Origin: CALINF01 sp039980455
Lineage (GTDB): Bacteria > Pseudomonadota > Gammaproteobacteria > Pseudomonadales > Halieaceae
Direction: 5' to 3'
Length of the DNA stretch: 64,000 nt
Assembly: GCA_039980455.1 (NCBI GenBank)
Contig: JBDXCG010000004.1
Span: 186,001 to 250,000, forward strand
In this document: piece by piece, positions 35,402 to 43,594 of the stretch
Layout: the number at the start of each line of letters is the position of its first letter
Position numbering within the stretch: position 1 is the stretch's first letter
The notes under the pieces: generated by a model
Database searches by the model: none
Seen by the model: the letters and a program-made list of their open reading frames with translations, nothing else
Told to the model about the DNA's origin: nothing
Translations under genes and position numbers: made by a program

Positions 35402-35429
35402 ATTGTGCTGATACACGCTGAGAAGTCAA
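35402..35429 (-). promoter_or_regulatory. Candidate promoter of the acyl-CoA dehydrogenase gene
   Basis: On the minus strand a TTGACT box (35424-35429) is separated by 16 bp from CACAAT (35402-35407). The -35 is strong and the -10 matches four of six positions. Transcription would start near 35395 and read through the dyad. Confidence 0.45.
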
Positions 35430-35808
35430 ATACCAATTACGTCTCGAAACGGCGAGTTCAAGCATTGGCACGTTATAAGGCAAAAACGTCAGCCCTAAAA
35501 CCAAACAACAAAGCTTAGAAAATATCTATATAGATCAACAACATAACCAGCCCAGAATGAAACGTTCTGTGCAGTGATCGAAATATAGCCAGACCAGAGA
35601 TCAGATAATGTCCATGATATTCAACTTTCTAATACCACTAGGACTGCAACCTCGTAGGTTAACGCACGAGAAATTGAGATGGTCGCATAAGACTAAACGC
35701 CACCCGGGTAAATGAATCGACTTCGCAGTAAAGTAGCCATCGAGCGCACTCGAATAGGAAGCACAGTCGCTGGTAGGTTAATACCAGAAGACGACAGGCG
35801 GGGAAATT
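35430..35808. other. AT-rich intergenic stretch before comF
   Basis: About 380 bp with no supported gene. It includes an AT-rich run near 35515-35545 that could hold promoters for either side. The only open frame of any length (minus, 35659-35856) overlaps comF and has no coding character. Confidence 0.4.
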
Positions 35809-36594
35809 ATGGCCAGACTGGCTTCGAGTCGTTGGGCGCGCCATTGGATACAACATTTTGGCAAGATGCTGTTTCCATTCGACTGTAGCCTGTGTGGTCT
35901 TGCCTGTGAGCGAGACCGACCTCTTTGTGACGATTGCGAAGCATCGTTGAAACCCAACGCGTTTCCCTGCGCCTCATGCGGGTTACCTCTTATTCAAACC
36001 GATGCATCAGTCAGCCCTACCGATTGTGGTCGCTGCTTGAGCAACCCCACGCCCTTTGACGCAGTAGTAGCCCCCTGGCTATACGATCTACAAATGGCCC
36101 ACCTAATTGGACAATGGAAATATCATGGCAACCATTGGCTTACGCCGTTGTTGGCTGATCTGTGGCTTGAGCAGCAGCAATTGTCTGTCGACTGCCACGG
36201 CGACAATTTTTCAGTGGACGTAATCGTTCCTGTGCCTCTCACACCTCTGCGACTTTTGCATCGCGGGTTCAACCAGTCCAGGCTGCTATCCACCGAGATC
36301 CACAGGAGACTACCAACAAACCACAAACCTTCATTGGACTACACGCTACTTAGCCGAACTAGACAGAATGGTACTCAGGCAAGTCTGGGGGCACAGGCAA
36401 GACGAGCCAATATTGATCATGTCTTTACAGTGCATAGGCCGTGTGACAACCTGCGTATCGCTGTTGTTGACGACGTGGTGACTACCACTGCAACCGCCAG
36501 CGAGATTGCAAAGCAGCTAAAGCGGTATGGTGCTGCACGCGTGGAAATTTGGTGTATCGCGCGCACACCGCTGCCGGAGTACTCCTATAAATGA
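35809..36594 (+). CDS. ComF family phosphoribosyltransferase-like protein
   Basis: A 261-residue protein. Eight N-terminal cysteines form two zinc sites (C26/C29/C40/C43 and C54/C57/C73/C76), and the C-terminal half is a PRTase fold with IAVVDDVVTTTATASE, the PRPP-binding loop. The family is known for ComFC in natural transformation and GntX in gluconate use. A type IV pilus operon is present in the window, so a DNA-uptake role is possible. It is followed 19-22 bp later by modA. Confidence 0.9.
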   Translation: MARLASSRWARHWIQHFGKMLFPFDCSLCGLACERDRPLCDDCEASLKPNAFPCASCGLPLIQTDASVSPTDCGRCLSNPTPFDAVVAPWLYDLQMAHLIGQWKYHGNHWLTPLLADLWLEQQQLSVDCHGDNFSVDVIVPVPLTPLRLLHRGFNQSRLLSTEIHRRLPTNHKPSLDYTLLSRTRQNGTQASLGAQARRANIDHVFTVHRPCDNLRIAVVDDVVTTTATASEIAKQLKRYGAARVEIWCIARTPLPEYSYK

Positions 36595-36615
36595 TGGCAA
36601 GTTACGGGATATTTG

Positions 36616-37359
36616 ATGTGCGTGGTCAGCAATTTCTGCAGCAAACTGCAGACTGTGACAACTTCTATCGCGGCACCGCTGTTGGCGCTCATGCTGGAAA
36701 TTCCTGCCGCCAATGCCGCTAATTCATCATTGCATATCGGTGTGGCTGCAAACTTTCGCCCGGCTATAGAACAGCTTGCTCTGCAGTACGAGCAACAATC
36801 TGGAAACAACATTGTCACTAGTACTGCCTCATCCGGGGCTCTATTCAGTCAAGCTGTCAATGGAGCTCCTTTCGACCTTGTCCTATCGGCTGACCAGCTA
36901 ATACCTATGCAGTTGGCAGCAACACTGAACCTGACTGCCACACCATTTTGCTACGCTATAGGCCAACTGGTTCTGCTTGGCGGCAGCATCGAGGATCTCA
37001 CCAACCCCAATCTGTCTCTTGCTATTGCCAACCCAACCACCGCCCCTTATGGCGTGGCTGCCGAGGAAGTCATCGCTCGCAGCCGCTTCAGTGCTGGCGC
37101 CTCGCGCAAGCTAGTGCGCGGTGGGAATGCTCTGCAGGCTTACCAATTTTGGACAACAGGCAATGTCGATCTGGCCCTGGTGCCCAGGTCACTCTCGCTG
37201 CAGCACGGGCAGGCTATACCAGCAGATTGGCACCAGCCAATCACACAGTTCGGCATCGCACTGAATGAGAGAGCTGAGGTAGCCAGCTTCCTCCAGTGGC
37301 TAAAAGAGAACAACGCCCAACGAGTCATCTCTGAGCTGGGGTATCGCACGTGTTCCTGA
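36616..37359 (+). CDS. modA: Molybdate ABC transporter, periplasmic binding protein
   Basis: A 247-residue binding protein. Signal peptide to about residue 33 (ALMLEIPAANA), then HIGVAANFRPAIEQLALQYEQ, SGALFSQAVNGAPFDLVLSAD, AIANPTTAPYGVAAEEV and a YQFWTTGNVDLALVP segment. The S/T residues of the first two loops are the usual oxyanion ligands. ATG 36616 is used; a TTG precedes it by one codon. The gene overlaps modB by 10 bp. Confidence 0.93.
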   Translation: MCVVSNFCSKLQTVTTSIAAPLLALMLEIPAANAANSSLHIGVAANFRPAIEQLALQYEQQSGNNIVTSTASSGALFSQAVNGAPFDLVLSADQLIPMQLAATLNLTATPFCYAIGQLVLLGGSIEDLTNPNLSLAIANPTTAPYGVAAEEVIARSRFSAGASRKLVRGGNALQAYQFWTTGNVDLALVPRSLSLQHGQAIPADWHQPITQFGIALNERAEVASFLQWLKENNAQRVISELGYRTCS

Positions 37360-38036
37360 GCTCACAGGAATGGGCGGCCATCCAGCTGACGCTGATGCTG
37401 GCTACCGCGACTACTGCAATACTCATCACCATTGGGACTCCCCTAGCCTGGTGGCTCGCGCAGCGCCGCAACAACCTTACCGCGCTGATAGAGGCTCTGG
37501 TCGCACTACCGTTGATCTTGCCCCCCACGGTGCTAGGATTTTATTTGCTGATCATGTTCGCGCCACAAACCCCGATTGGACAGTTCTGGGAGTCTCTCAC
37601 CGGCACACAGCTGGCATTCAGCTTCAGTGCGCTAGTGATAGGTTCAGTTCTATATTCGCTTCCCTTTGTCGTGCAGCCGCTGCAGCAAGCCTTCCAGCGT
37701 GTACCTCAAACTTTACTTTCGGCAGCTGCAACGCTGGGAGCCACTCCGCTTGACCAGTTTCGCACCATAGTGCTGCCGCTATCGGCGAGAAGCTTTATCA
37801 CGGCGGCAGCATTGGGTTTTGCTCATACTGTGGGTGAGTTCGGTGTGGTGTTAATGATAGGCGGCAACATCCCTGGCGAGACACAAGTGCTATCAATCGC
37901 ATTGTTTGATGCCGTAGAGTCTCTACAGTTTGATCAGGCCCATCGTCTGGCATTAGGTCTTGTGGTCTTCTCAGTCGTACTGCTGTTCCTGCTTTATCGC
38001 AGCAATCGCAGTAACCCCTGGCGGGTCGACACATGA
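37350..38036 (+). CDS. modB: Molybdate ABC transporter permease
   Basis: A 228-residue inner-membrane permease with about five helices. The EAA loop GATPLDQFRTIVLPLSARS is at about 130-148 and PLILPPTVLGFYLL is conserved in ModB. The start is GTG 37350, overlapping modA. Its stop overlaps modC as ATGA, so the three genes are translationally coupled. Confidence 0.93.
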   Translation: MFLSSQEWAAIQLTLMLATATTAILITIGTPLAWWLAQRRNNLTALIEALVALPLILPPTVLGFYLLIMFAPQTPIGQFWESLTGTQLAFSFSALVIGSVLYSLPFVVQPLQQAFQRVPQTLLSAAATLGATPLDQFRTIVLPLSARSFITAAALGFAHTVGEFGVVLMIGGNIPGETQVLSIALFDAVESLQFDQAHRLALGLVVFSVVLLFLLYRSNRSNPWRVDT

Positions 38037-39127
38037 ACAAGCTGAAGTTGGCGCTGCTATGCCGGGGCGACGATGATTTTGCGCTGTCGCTCGACACTAC
38101 CGTGAGTGGCAGCGGCGTGACCGGCATATTTGGTAGCAGTGGCAGTGGTAAAACGACCTTGCTCAATTGTATCGCCGGGCTTAGAAGGGCGGAAGCAGGC
38201 GCTTCAATTGCATGGGGGGAGAGCGTTTGGCAGGATAATTCAACCTTCACGCCCAGTTGGCAGCGCCAAATAGGCGTCGTGTTTCAGGATGGCCGCTTAT
38301 TCCCGCACCTCAACGTTGAGCGGAATCTACGCTACGCGGCCGACCGTTGTCGCTCGGGCAAAACAGTAGCCCCTTGGGACAGCGTTGTGCTCTGGCTGCA
38401 ACTACACTCTCTGCTAAACCGATTACCGGACACGCTCTCAGCCGGCCAACGCCAGCGCGTCGCCATTGCGCGTGCATTGCTGAGTAATCCGGCGCTCCTG
38501 TTGCTGGATGAACCAATGGCGAACCTGGATCACGCCGCAAGATCAGAGTGTATTGCTTGCCTGCAACAGGTACGCCGCAAACTGAACATACCTATGCTCT
38601 ATGTGAGTCACGACATTGAGGAACTAGCGCAGCTTGCCGACGACCTACTGATTCTTGAGAGTGGGCGTATCATCGAGCAGGGTTCATTTTTGGATATTTC
38701 GAGCCGGCTAGATACAACGCTGGCACACGCAACCAATGCTGCCGCAATAGCCACTGGCACCGTCATGGAGCACGATTCACACTATGGACTGAGCCGTCTC
38801 GACGTCGAGGGTCAATCTATTTGGATTAATCTAATCTCAGCGCCTACCGGGCAACAACGTCGTATCCGTATTCCCGCTCGCGATGTCAGTGTCTGTTGCG
38901 AACGTCCAAAAGCCACGAGCATACTAAACGTGTTGTCGGTGACCCTCGCCGAAATTGAGTCAGGCTCGGGGCCCCACGTTTTGCTGCGCCTCCAGTTGGG
39001 AGATCAATTTCTGCTGGCTAGACTGACTCGTAAGTCGGCAGAAACACTTGACCTGAAGCCGGGCGATGCCCTATTTGCGCAGATCAAAAGCGCAGCCTTA
39101 CTGTCAGAATTGGATACCAACGCATGA
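38033..39127 (+). CDS. modC: Molybdate ABC transporter ATPase
   Basis: A 364-residue ABC ATPase. Walker A is GSSGSGKTT (about 35-43), the signature is LSAGQRQRVAIARAL, and Walker B is LLLLDEPMANLD. The C-terminal 100 residues carry a TOBE/Mop-type domain expected to bind molybdate (IRIPARDVSVC near 281-291 is typical). No ModE regulator is encoded nearby. The stop overlaps the srkA start (ATGA). Confidence 0.94.
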   Translation: MNKLKLALLCRGDDDFALSLDTTVSGSGVTGIFGSSGSGKTTLLNCIAGLRRAEAGASIAWGESVWQDNSTFTPSWQRQIGVVFQDGRLFPHLNVERNLRYAADRCRSGKTVAPWDSVVLWLQLHSLLNRLPDTLSAGQRQRVAIARALLSNPALLLLDEPMANLDHAARSECIACLQQVRRKLNIPMLYVSHDIEELAQLADDLLILESGRIIEQGSFLDISSRLDTTLAHATNAAAIATGTVMEHDSHYGLSRLDVEGQSIWINLISAPTGQQRRIRIPARDVSVCCERPKATSILNVLSVTLAEIESGSGPHVLLRLQLGDQFLLARLTRKSAETLDLKPGDALFAQIKSAALLSELDTNA

Positions 39128-40104
39128 GCAATCACCCCTACTCTCGGTTGGGACCGGATCAGGTCATCGACGCTGTAGAGTCCGTGGGCTATCGAAGTGA
39201 TGCCAGGCTGCTTGCATTAAACAGTTACGAGAACCGGGTATATCAGGTAGGTATTGAAGATGAACTCCCAATAATTGCAAAATTCTACAGACCCGAGCGG
39301 TGGAGCGAAGAGCAGATTCTGGAAGAGCATGCATTCACACAAGAGTTGGTAGATGCAGATATTTCCGTCGTTGCACCATTAATCGACAGCAGTGGTACCA
39401 GTCTTCATCATTACGATGGTTTTATGTTTGCCTTGTTCACGCGGCGAGGCGGCTACCCACCGGAACTGGACAACTTCGATAATCTGCTGGTGCTGGGTCG
39501 CACACTGGGTCGTATCCACGGTGTGGGTCAGAGCACAGATTTTAATGCTAGGCACACGCTAGACCCCGAGCGCATGCTGGCAGAGCCAAGAGAATTCTTG
39601 CTGACGTCATTCATACCCAGGGATCTGCAACCAGCGTACGAATCCTTGACGCTGGATTTGCTAGAGCATGTGCGCAAGCTCTACCGGGAGCTGACTGCGG
39701 ATGACTTCATAAGAGTGCATGGCGATTGTCACACCGGAAATATTTTGTGGCGTGACAATGTCGCCCACTTTGTCGATCTCGATGATTGCTGCATGGCACC
39801 AGCGGTGCAGGATCTGTGGATGTTTTTAAGTGGCGAGCGACACGACAAGCAACTACAGCTTGCTGAGTTAGTCGAAGGCTACAACGAGTTCTGCGACTTT
39901 CACCCGCGTCAGCTGCGCGTAATCGAGGCATTGCGTACCATGCGGCTCGTTAACTACGCCGCCTGGCTGGGCAAACGCTGGGAAGACCCCGCGTTCCCCC
40001 ACAGCTTCACCTGGTTCAATACAGAGCGCTACTGGGCCGAGCATATCCTGGAGCTGCGTGAGCAACTCTTCGCGCTGCAAGAAGAGCCAATAGCGCTTCT
40101 TTAA
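39124..40104 (+). CDS. srkA: Stress response kinase SrkA (YihE/RdoA)
   Basis: A 326-residue aminoglycoside-phosphotransferase-like kinase. ENRVYQVG and IIAKFYRPERWSEEQILEEH belong to the N-lobe with the ATP lysine, VHGDCHTGNILW is the catalytic loop and HFVDLDDCCMAPAVQDLW the metal-binding loop. SrkA protects E. coli against stress-induced death and is a Ser/Thr protein kinase. In E. coli it pairs with dsbA; here it follows modC directly with an overlapping start. Confidence 0.93.
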   Translation: MSNHPYSRLGPDQVIDAVESVGYRSDARLLALNSYENRVYQVGIEDELPIIAKFYRPERWSEEQILEEHAFTQELVDADISVVAPLIDSSGTSLHHYDGFMFALFTRRGGYPPELDNFDNLLVLGRTLGRIHGVGQSTDFNARHTLDPERMLAEPREFLLTSFIPRDLQPAYESLTLDLLEHVRKLYRELTADDFIRVHGDCHTGNILWRDNVAHFVDLDDCCMAPAVQDLWMFLSGERHDKQLQLAELVEGYNEFCDFHPRQLRVIEALRTMRLVNYAAWLGKRWEDPAFPHSFTWFNTERYWAEHILELREQLFALQEEPIALL

Positions 40105-40134
40105 CTCTATCGATGTCCTGCCGAATCTGGTCCG

Positions 40135-40863
40135 CTAATGCGGGCGAGCGGACTTTGGATAGACGATAGACAATAGCCAGCGCCATAACGAGTTGTGCTG
40201 AAGAACTTCGCGATCAACAGAATCGAAGAAGCGTTCCAGTCCGGCTGGGTCTGCATGAAAATCCATGCGGGTCGTGTAACCTCGCTCAGGGTCCAACTCC
40301 TTAACCACTGCTGCCGGGTTTCCGGCCACTACGGCATTGGCGGGCACATCACGGGTTACCACAGCCCGCGCGGCGACTACCGCGTTATCGCCAATCGTTA
40401 CGCCCTTGAGAATAGTCGCATGATCACCCACCCAGACATTGTTGCCAATGTGCACGGGCGTAACACGCGTATCACGCTCAGTGCGGTCATATAACGTATG
40501 CCAGTCGCTGTCGGTGACATAGGCCCCATTGGCCAGCATGGAACCATCACCGATGGTGATTTCATCTGATGCACTAATGCGAACCCCGGGGCTGAGTAAT
40601 ACCGCATCTCCGATCTGAATTCGTCCCGCCCCGGACTCTCTACCCCAGACTCCGATTTCTATGCGATGCATCGGCTCACCAACTGCGCAAAAGCTGTGAC
40701 CGATAGAGATATTCGGACCCGATATATGCACATACCAGGGCTTCATCACTGTGTGATAGCCGCCCATATGAACGCACTCTGGACGCAGAAAATAGTCGCA
40801 GTACCAGCGCCTGAAATTTAGATAGGTCTTTTTGACCCAGTAGGGTCTCAAGTCATCACGCAC
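40135..40863 (-). CDS. Hexapeptide-repeat acyltransferase
   Basis: A 242-residue left-handed beta-helix acyltransferase. Hexapeptide repeats run from about residue 75 to 190 (GDAVLLSPGVRIS, IGDGSMLANGAYV, IGNNVWVGDHATILKGVTIGDNAVVAARAV). The His in SDWHTLY is the likely general base. Relatives acetylate sugars or lipid-linked precursors; the acceptor is unknown. The C-terminal 45 residues include a hydrophobic stretch (LWRWLLSIVY). It is convergent with srkA. Confidence 0.85.
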   Translation of the reverse strand: MRDDLRPYWVKKTYLNFRRWYCDYFLRPECVHMGGYHTVMKPWYVHISGPNISIGHSFCAVGEPMHRIEIGVWGRESGAGRIQIGDAVLLSPGVRISASDEITIGDGSMLANGAYVTDSDWHTLYDRTERDTRVTPVHIGNNVWVGDHATILKGVTIGDNAVVAARAVVTRDVPANAVVAGNPAAVVKELDPERGYTTRMDFHADPAGLERFFDSVDREVLQHNSLWRWLLSIVYPKSARPH

Positions 40864-40989
40864 AGCGTTACTCGCTTATGTAGAATTCAATCGCCCGCAA
40901 CATCACCACACTTACCACTGGGCTCTGTGGTAATTTGGATAGCCATGTTCAAAATAGATAAATGACAGATTTACAGGAGCGCACTCCAA

Positions 40990-41658
40990 TTGCAAGCCGA
41001 CTCCCGCCCCGTCAGCAGTAACCAGTCAGGCGTCAATCCTGAGCTGCCCGCTACGGTGAATAAGCACCGCCGAACAACCTGGCGCAAACCCCACGCGGAA
41101 CACAACTTGGGAGCCTTCTCGTGCCTCCGCGATTGGTTGAGCGGCAATGAGCGACCTCTAATTCTGGATTCATTTTGCGGCACCGGGATGAGTACACAGT
41201 CGCTCGCAAAGGCGTGGCCAACACACCGTGTTATTGGCATCGATAAATCGACACACCGACTGGCGCGTCATGCCACGTCTGAGCAAACCGGTAACTACCT
41301 GCTGCTGCAAGCCGAATGTGAACCGATATGGCAACTGATGTCGGAATACGGCATGAGCATTGACCGCCACTATTTACTCTACCCAAATCCCTGGCCAAAA
41401 TCCCGCCATCTGAAACGACGGATTCATGGGCATCCTGGGTTGATACCGCTTTATCAGCTTGGCGGCACTGTCGAACTGCGCTCCAATTGGCAGCTCTATG
41501 TCGAGGAGTTCGGCCTGGCACTACACTTGCTTGGATGTCGAGGCACTGTTTCTCAGTTATCAGTGGACAATGCACTCACGCTGTTTGAAGAAAAGTACGC
41601 CAAGAGCGGCCACACGCTATGGCAGTTCAGGGGTAAAATCCCGAAACCACTGATATGA
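40990..41658 (+). CDS. TrmB-like methyltransferase, altered motif
   Basis: A 222-residue protein related to tRNA (guanine-46-N7) methyltransferase: LILDSFCGTGMS (motif I), VIGIDKS, and YPNPWPKSRHLKRRIHGHP, then GGTVELRSNWQLYVEEF and the C-terminal FEEKYAKSG. In TrmB the third motif normally reads PDPW; here the Asp is Asn (N133). The protein also has DSFCGTG where TrmB has a glycine-rich IGFG-type motif. It therefore looks like a paralogue and may not be an active G46 enzyme. The start is TTG 40990 with AGGAG ten bases before. Confidence 0.75.
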   Translation: MQADSRPVSSNQSGVNPELPATVNKHRRTTWRKPHAEHNLGAFSCLRDWLSGNERPLILDSFCGTGMSTQSLAKAWPTHRVIGIDKSTHRLARHATSEQTGNYLLLQAECEPIWQLMSEYGMSIDRHYLLYPNPWPKSRHLKRRIHGHPGLIPLYQLGGTVELRSNWQLYVEEFGLALHLLGCRGTVSQLSVDNALTLFEEKYAKSGHTLWQFRGKIPKPLI

Positions 41659-41665
41659 CGTACTG

Positions 41666-41671
41666 TATAAT
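41666..41671 (+). promoter_or_regulatory. Candidate -10 box for cysE
   Basis: A perfect TATAAT about 28-45 bp before the possible cysE starts, just after the TrmB-like stop. No convincing -35 is present at the usual spacing, so this is a weak call. Confidence 0.3.
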
Positions 41672-41698
41672 TTCGGCTACCCTGAGCGACCCGAAGTG

Positions 41699-42505
41699 AT
41701 GGTATCGATGATGCAAGCAACCAAACAAGACCCCGTCTGGGAGCAGATTCGCGCGGAAACCGCTAGGCAGGTCGCCGGAGAACCCGTGCTCGCCTCATTC
41801 CTGCATGCGACAATTCTCAACCACAGCAAATTGGACCGAGCGCTCAGCTATCATTTGGCCGATCAGCTGGGCAACGCAAATGCATCCTCGCTGCAATTAC
41901 GTGATGTGATTCTCGAAGCGTTCGAGTCTGATCATTCGATTATGGCAGCTGTCCGTGTCGATCTGCAGGCTGTCGTGGAGCGGGATTCCGCCTGCCATGA
42001 GCTCTACATTCCTTTCCTTTACTTCAAAGGCTTCCACGCACTGCAAACACACCGCGTGGCACATTGGCTGTGGCAGAAAGGCAGGCAGTCTTTGGCATTG
42101 TTTTTTCAGAACCGTATGTCGACAGCCTTTGGGGTCGATATTCATCCCGCCGCAACGCTTGGCACGGGCATCATGCTGGATCACGCCACTGGACTGGTTA
42201 TCGGCCAAACAGCTATCGTAGGCAATAACGTCTCAATTCTACAATCGGTTACCTTAGGTGGAACCGGCAAGGATGAAGGAGATCGCCATCCGAAAATTGG
42301 CGACGGGGTACTGATCAGTGCAGGCGCAAAAATTCTCGGGAATATTCTTGTCGGCGAAGGCGCCAAGGTTGGTGCCGGTAGCGTGGTATTAGACGAAGTT
42401 CCGCCGCACACCACTGTCGCCGGAGTACCGGCGAAAGTTGTCGGTCGTCCTTCCTCTGATCAACCCGCGCTGGAAATGCAGCATGATTTTTGCTGCGATG
42501 AATAA
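41699..42505 (+). CDS. cysE: Serine O-acetyltransferase
   Basis: A 268-residue (from ATG 41699) enzyme of cysteine synthesis, which makes O-acetylserine from serine and acetyl-CoA. The N-terminal helical domain (DPVWEQIRAETARQVAGEP) is followed by hexapeptide repeats with FGVDIHPAATLGTGIMLDHATGLVIGQTA, the catalytic HP and DHATG motifs, then GGTGKDEGDRHPKIGDGV. Nearby ATGs at 41708 and 41711 and GTG 41696 are alternative starts. The C-terminus is short and acidic. Confidence 0.93.
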   Translation: MVSMMQATKQDPVWEQIRAETARQVAGEPVLASFLHATILNHSKLDRALSYHLADQLGNANASSLQLRDVILEAFESDHSIMAAVRVDLQAVVERDSACHELYIPFLYFKGFHALQTHRVAHWLWQKGRQSLALFFQNRMSTAFGVDIHPAATLGTGIMLDHATGLVIGQTAIVGNNVSILQSVTLGGTGKDEGDRHPKIGDGVLISAGAKILGNILVGEGAKVGAGSVVLDEVPPHTTVAGVPAKVVGRPSSDQPALEMQHDFCCDE

Positions 42506-42520
42506 CGCGTAATAGATCAA

Positions 42521-43591
42521 CTAGCCCTTTTGATGATATTGGGGAGAGAACTCCACAACCGCATCGACAAACGCCGTAACGTGATCCGGATTCACCCCTG
42601 GTGTTATACCGTGACCAAGATTGAACACGTGTCCCGTACCATGACCAAAGCCTGACAAAATTGATGCAACTTCAGTGCGTATACGCTCCGGAGACGCAAA
42701 CAGCATCATCGGGTCCATATTGCCCTGTAATGCTACACGATCACCAACCAGAGCACGCGCGGTACCGATATCAGTTGTCCAATCTATCCCTACTGCCTGT
42801 GCACCGCAGCCGGCAATACTAGACAACCACTGCCCTCCGCCTTTGGTGAACACAATAACGGGGACCTTACGTCCATCTGCCTCTGATGGCAGGCGCGACA
42901 ATATCCGCTGCATATACTTAAGGGAAAACTCTTTGTATCCGGCGGCACTCAGAGCGCCTCCCCAGGTATCAAAGATCTGTAATGCCTGGGCACCTGCCTC
43001 CACCTGCGCGGTCAGATAGTCAGCGACGGCATCAGCCAATACGGACAAGAGTCCGTGCATCAGCTCCGGCTGGTCATACGCCATCGTTTTGATACGACTG
43101 AAATCTTTGGAGGATCCACCTTCGACCATGTAAGTGGCCAGAGTCCAGGGTGAGCCGGAAAAGCCAATCAAGGGGACCTTGCCATTCAGCTCATGTCGGA
43201 TGGTGGATACCGCGTCCATGACATAGCCAAGATCGTCTTTGGCCTTGATCGTTTGCAGCGCCGCAAGATCAGATTCGGATCGCACAGTCTTGCGAAAGCG
43301 AGGGCCCTCTCCTTCCTCGAAATACAGGCCCAGCCCCATCGCATCAGGAATGGTCAGAATGTCGGAGAACAGAATAGCGGCGTCCATTGGATAACGCCGC
43401 AATGGCTGCATCGTTACCTCACAGGCCAGCTCCCTGTTCTTACACAGGTCGAGGAAAGAGCCAGCATGCTGCCGGGTTGCGCGATACTCCGGCAGATAGC
43501 GCCCGGCCTGACGCATCATCCACACGGGCGTACGATCTACGGGCTCACGCAATAGCGCCCGCAAGAAGCGGTCATTTTTAAGTTCAGTCAT
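42521..43591 (-). CDS. hemE: Uroporphyrinogen decarboxylase
   Basis: A 356-residue cytoplasmic enzyme. PVWMMRQAGRYLPEYR is the N-terminal signature, FSDILTIPDAMG and GFSGSPWTLATYMVEGG form the substrate site, and the last domain has NLGHGITP. It decarboxylates the four acetate side chains of uroporphyrinogen III to coproporphyrinogen in heme synthesis. It starts 3 bp after gltD stops, so it is the last gene of a gltB-gltD-hemE transcript. Confidence 0.97.
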   Translation of the reverse strand: MTELKNDRFLRALLREPVDRTPVWMMRQAGRYLPEYRATRQHAGSFLDLCKNRELACEVTMQPLRRYPMDAAILFSDILTIPDAMGLGLYFEEGEGPRFRKTVRSESDLAALQTIKAKDDLGYVMDAVSTIRHELNGKVPLIGFSGSPWTLATYMVEGGSSKDFSRIKTMAYDQPELMHGLLSVLADAVADYLTAQVEAGAQALQIFDTWGGALSAAGYKEFSLKYMQRILSRLPSEADGRKVPVIVFTKGGGQWLSSIAGCGAQAVGIDWTTDIGTARALVGDRVALQGNMDPMMLFASPERIRTEVASILSGFGHGTGHVFNLGHGITPGVNPDHVTAFVDAVVEFSPQYHQKG

Positions 43592-43594
43592 GAA

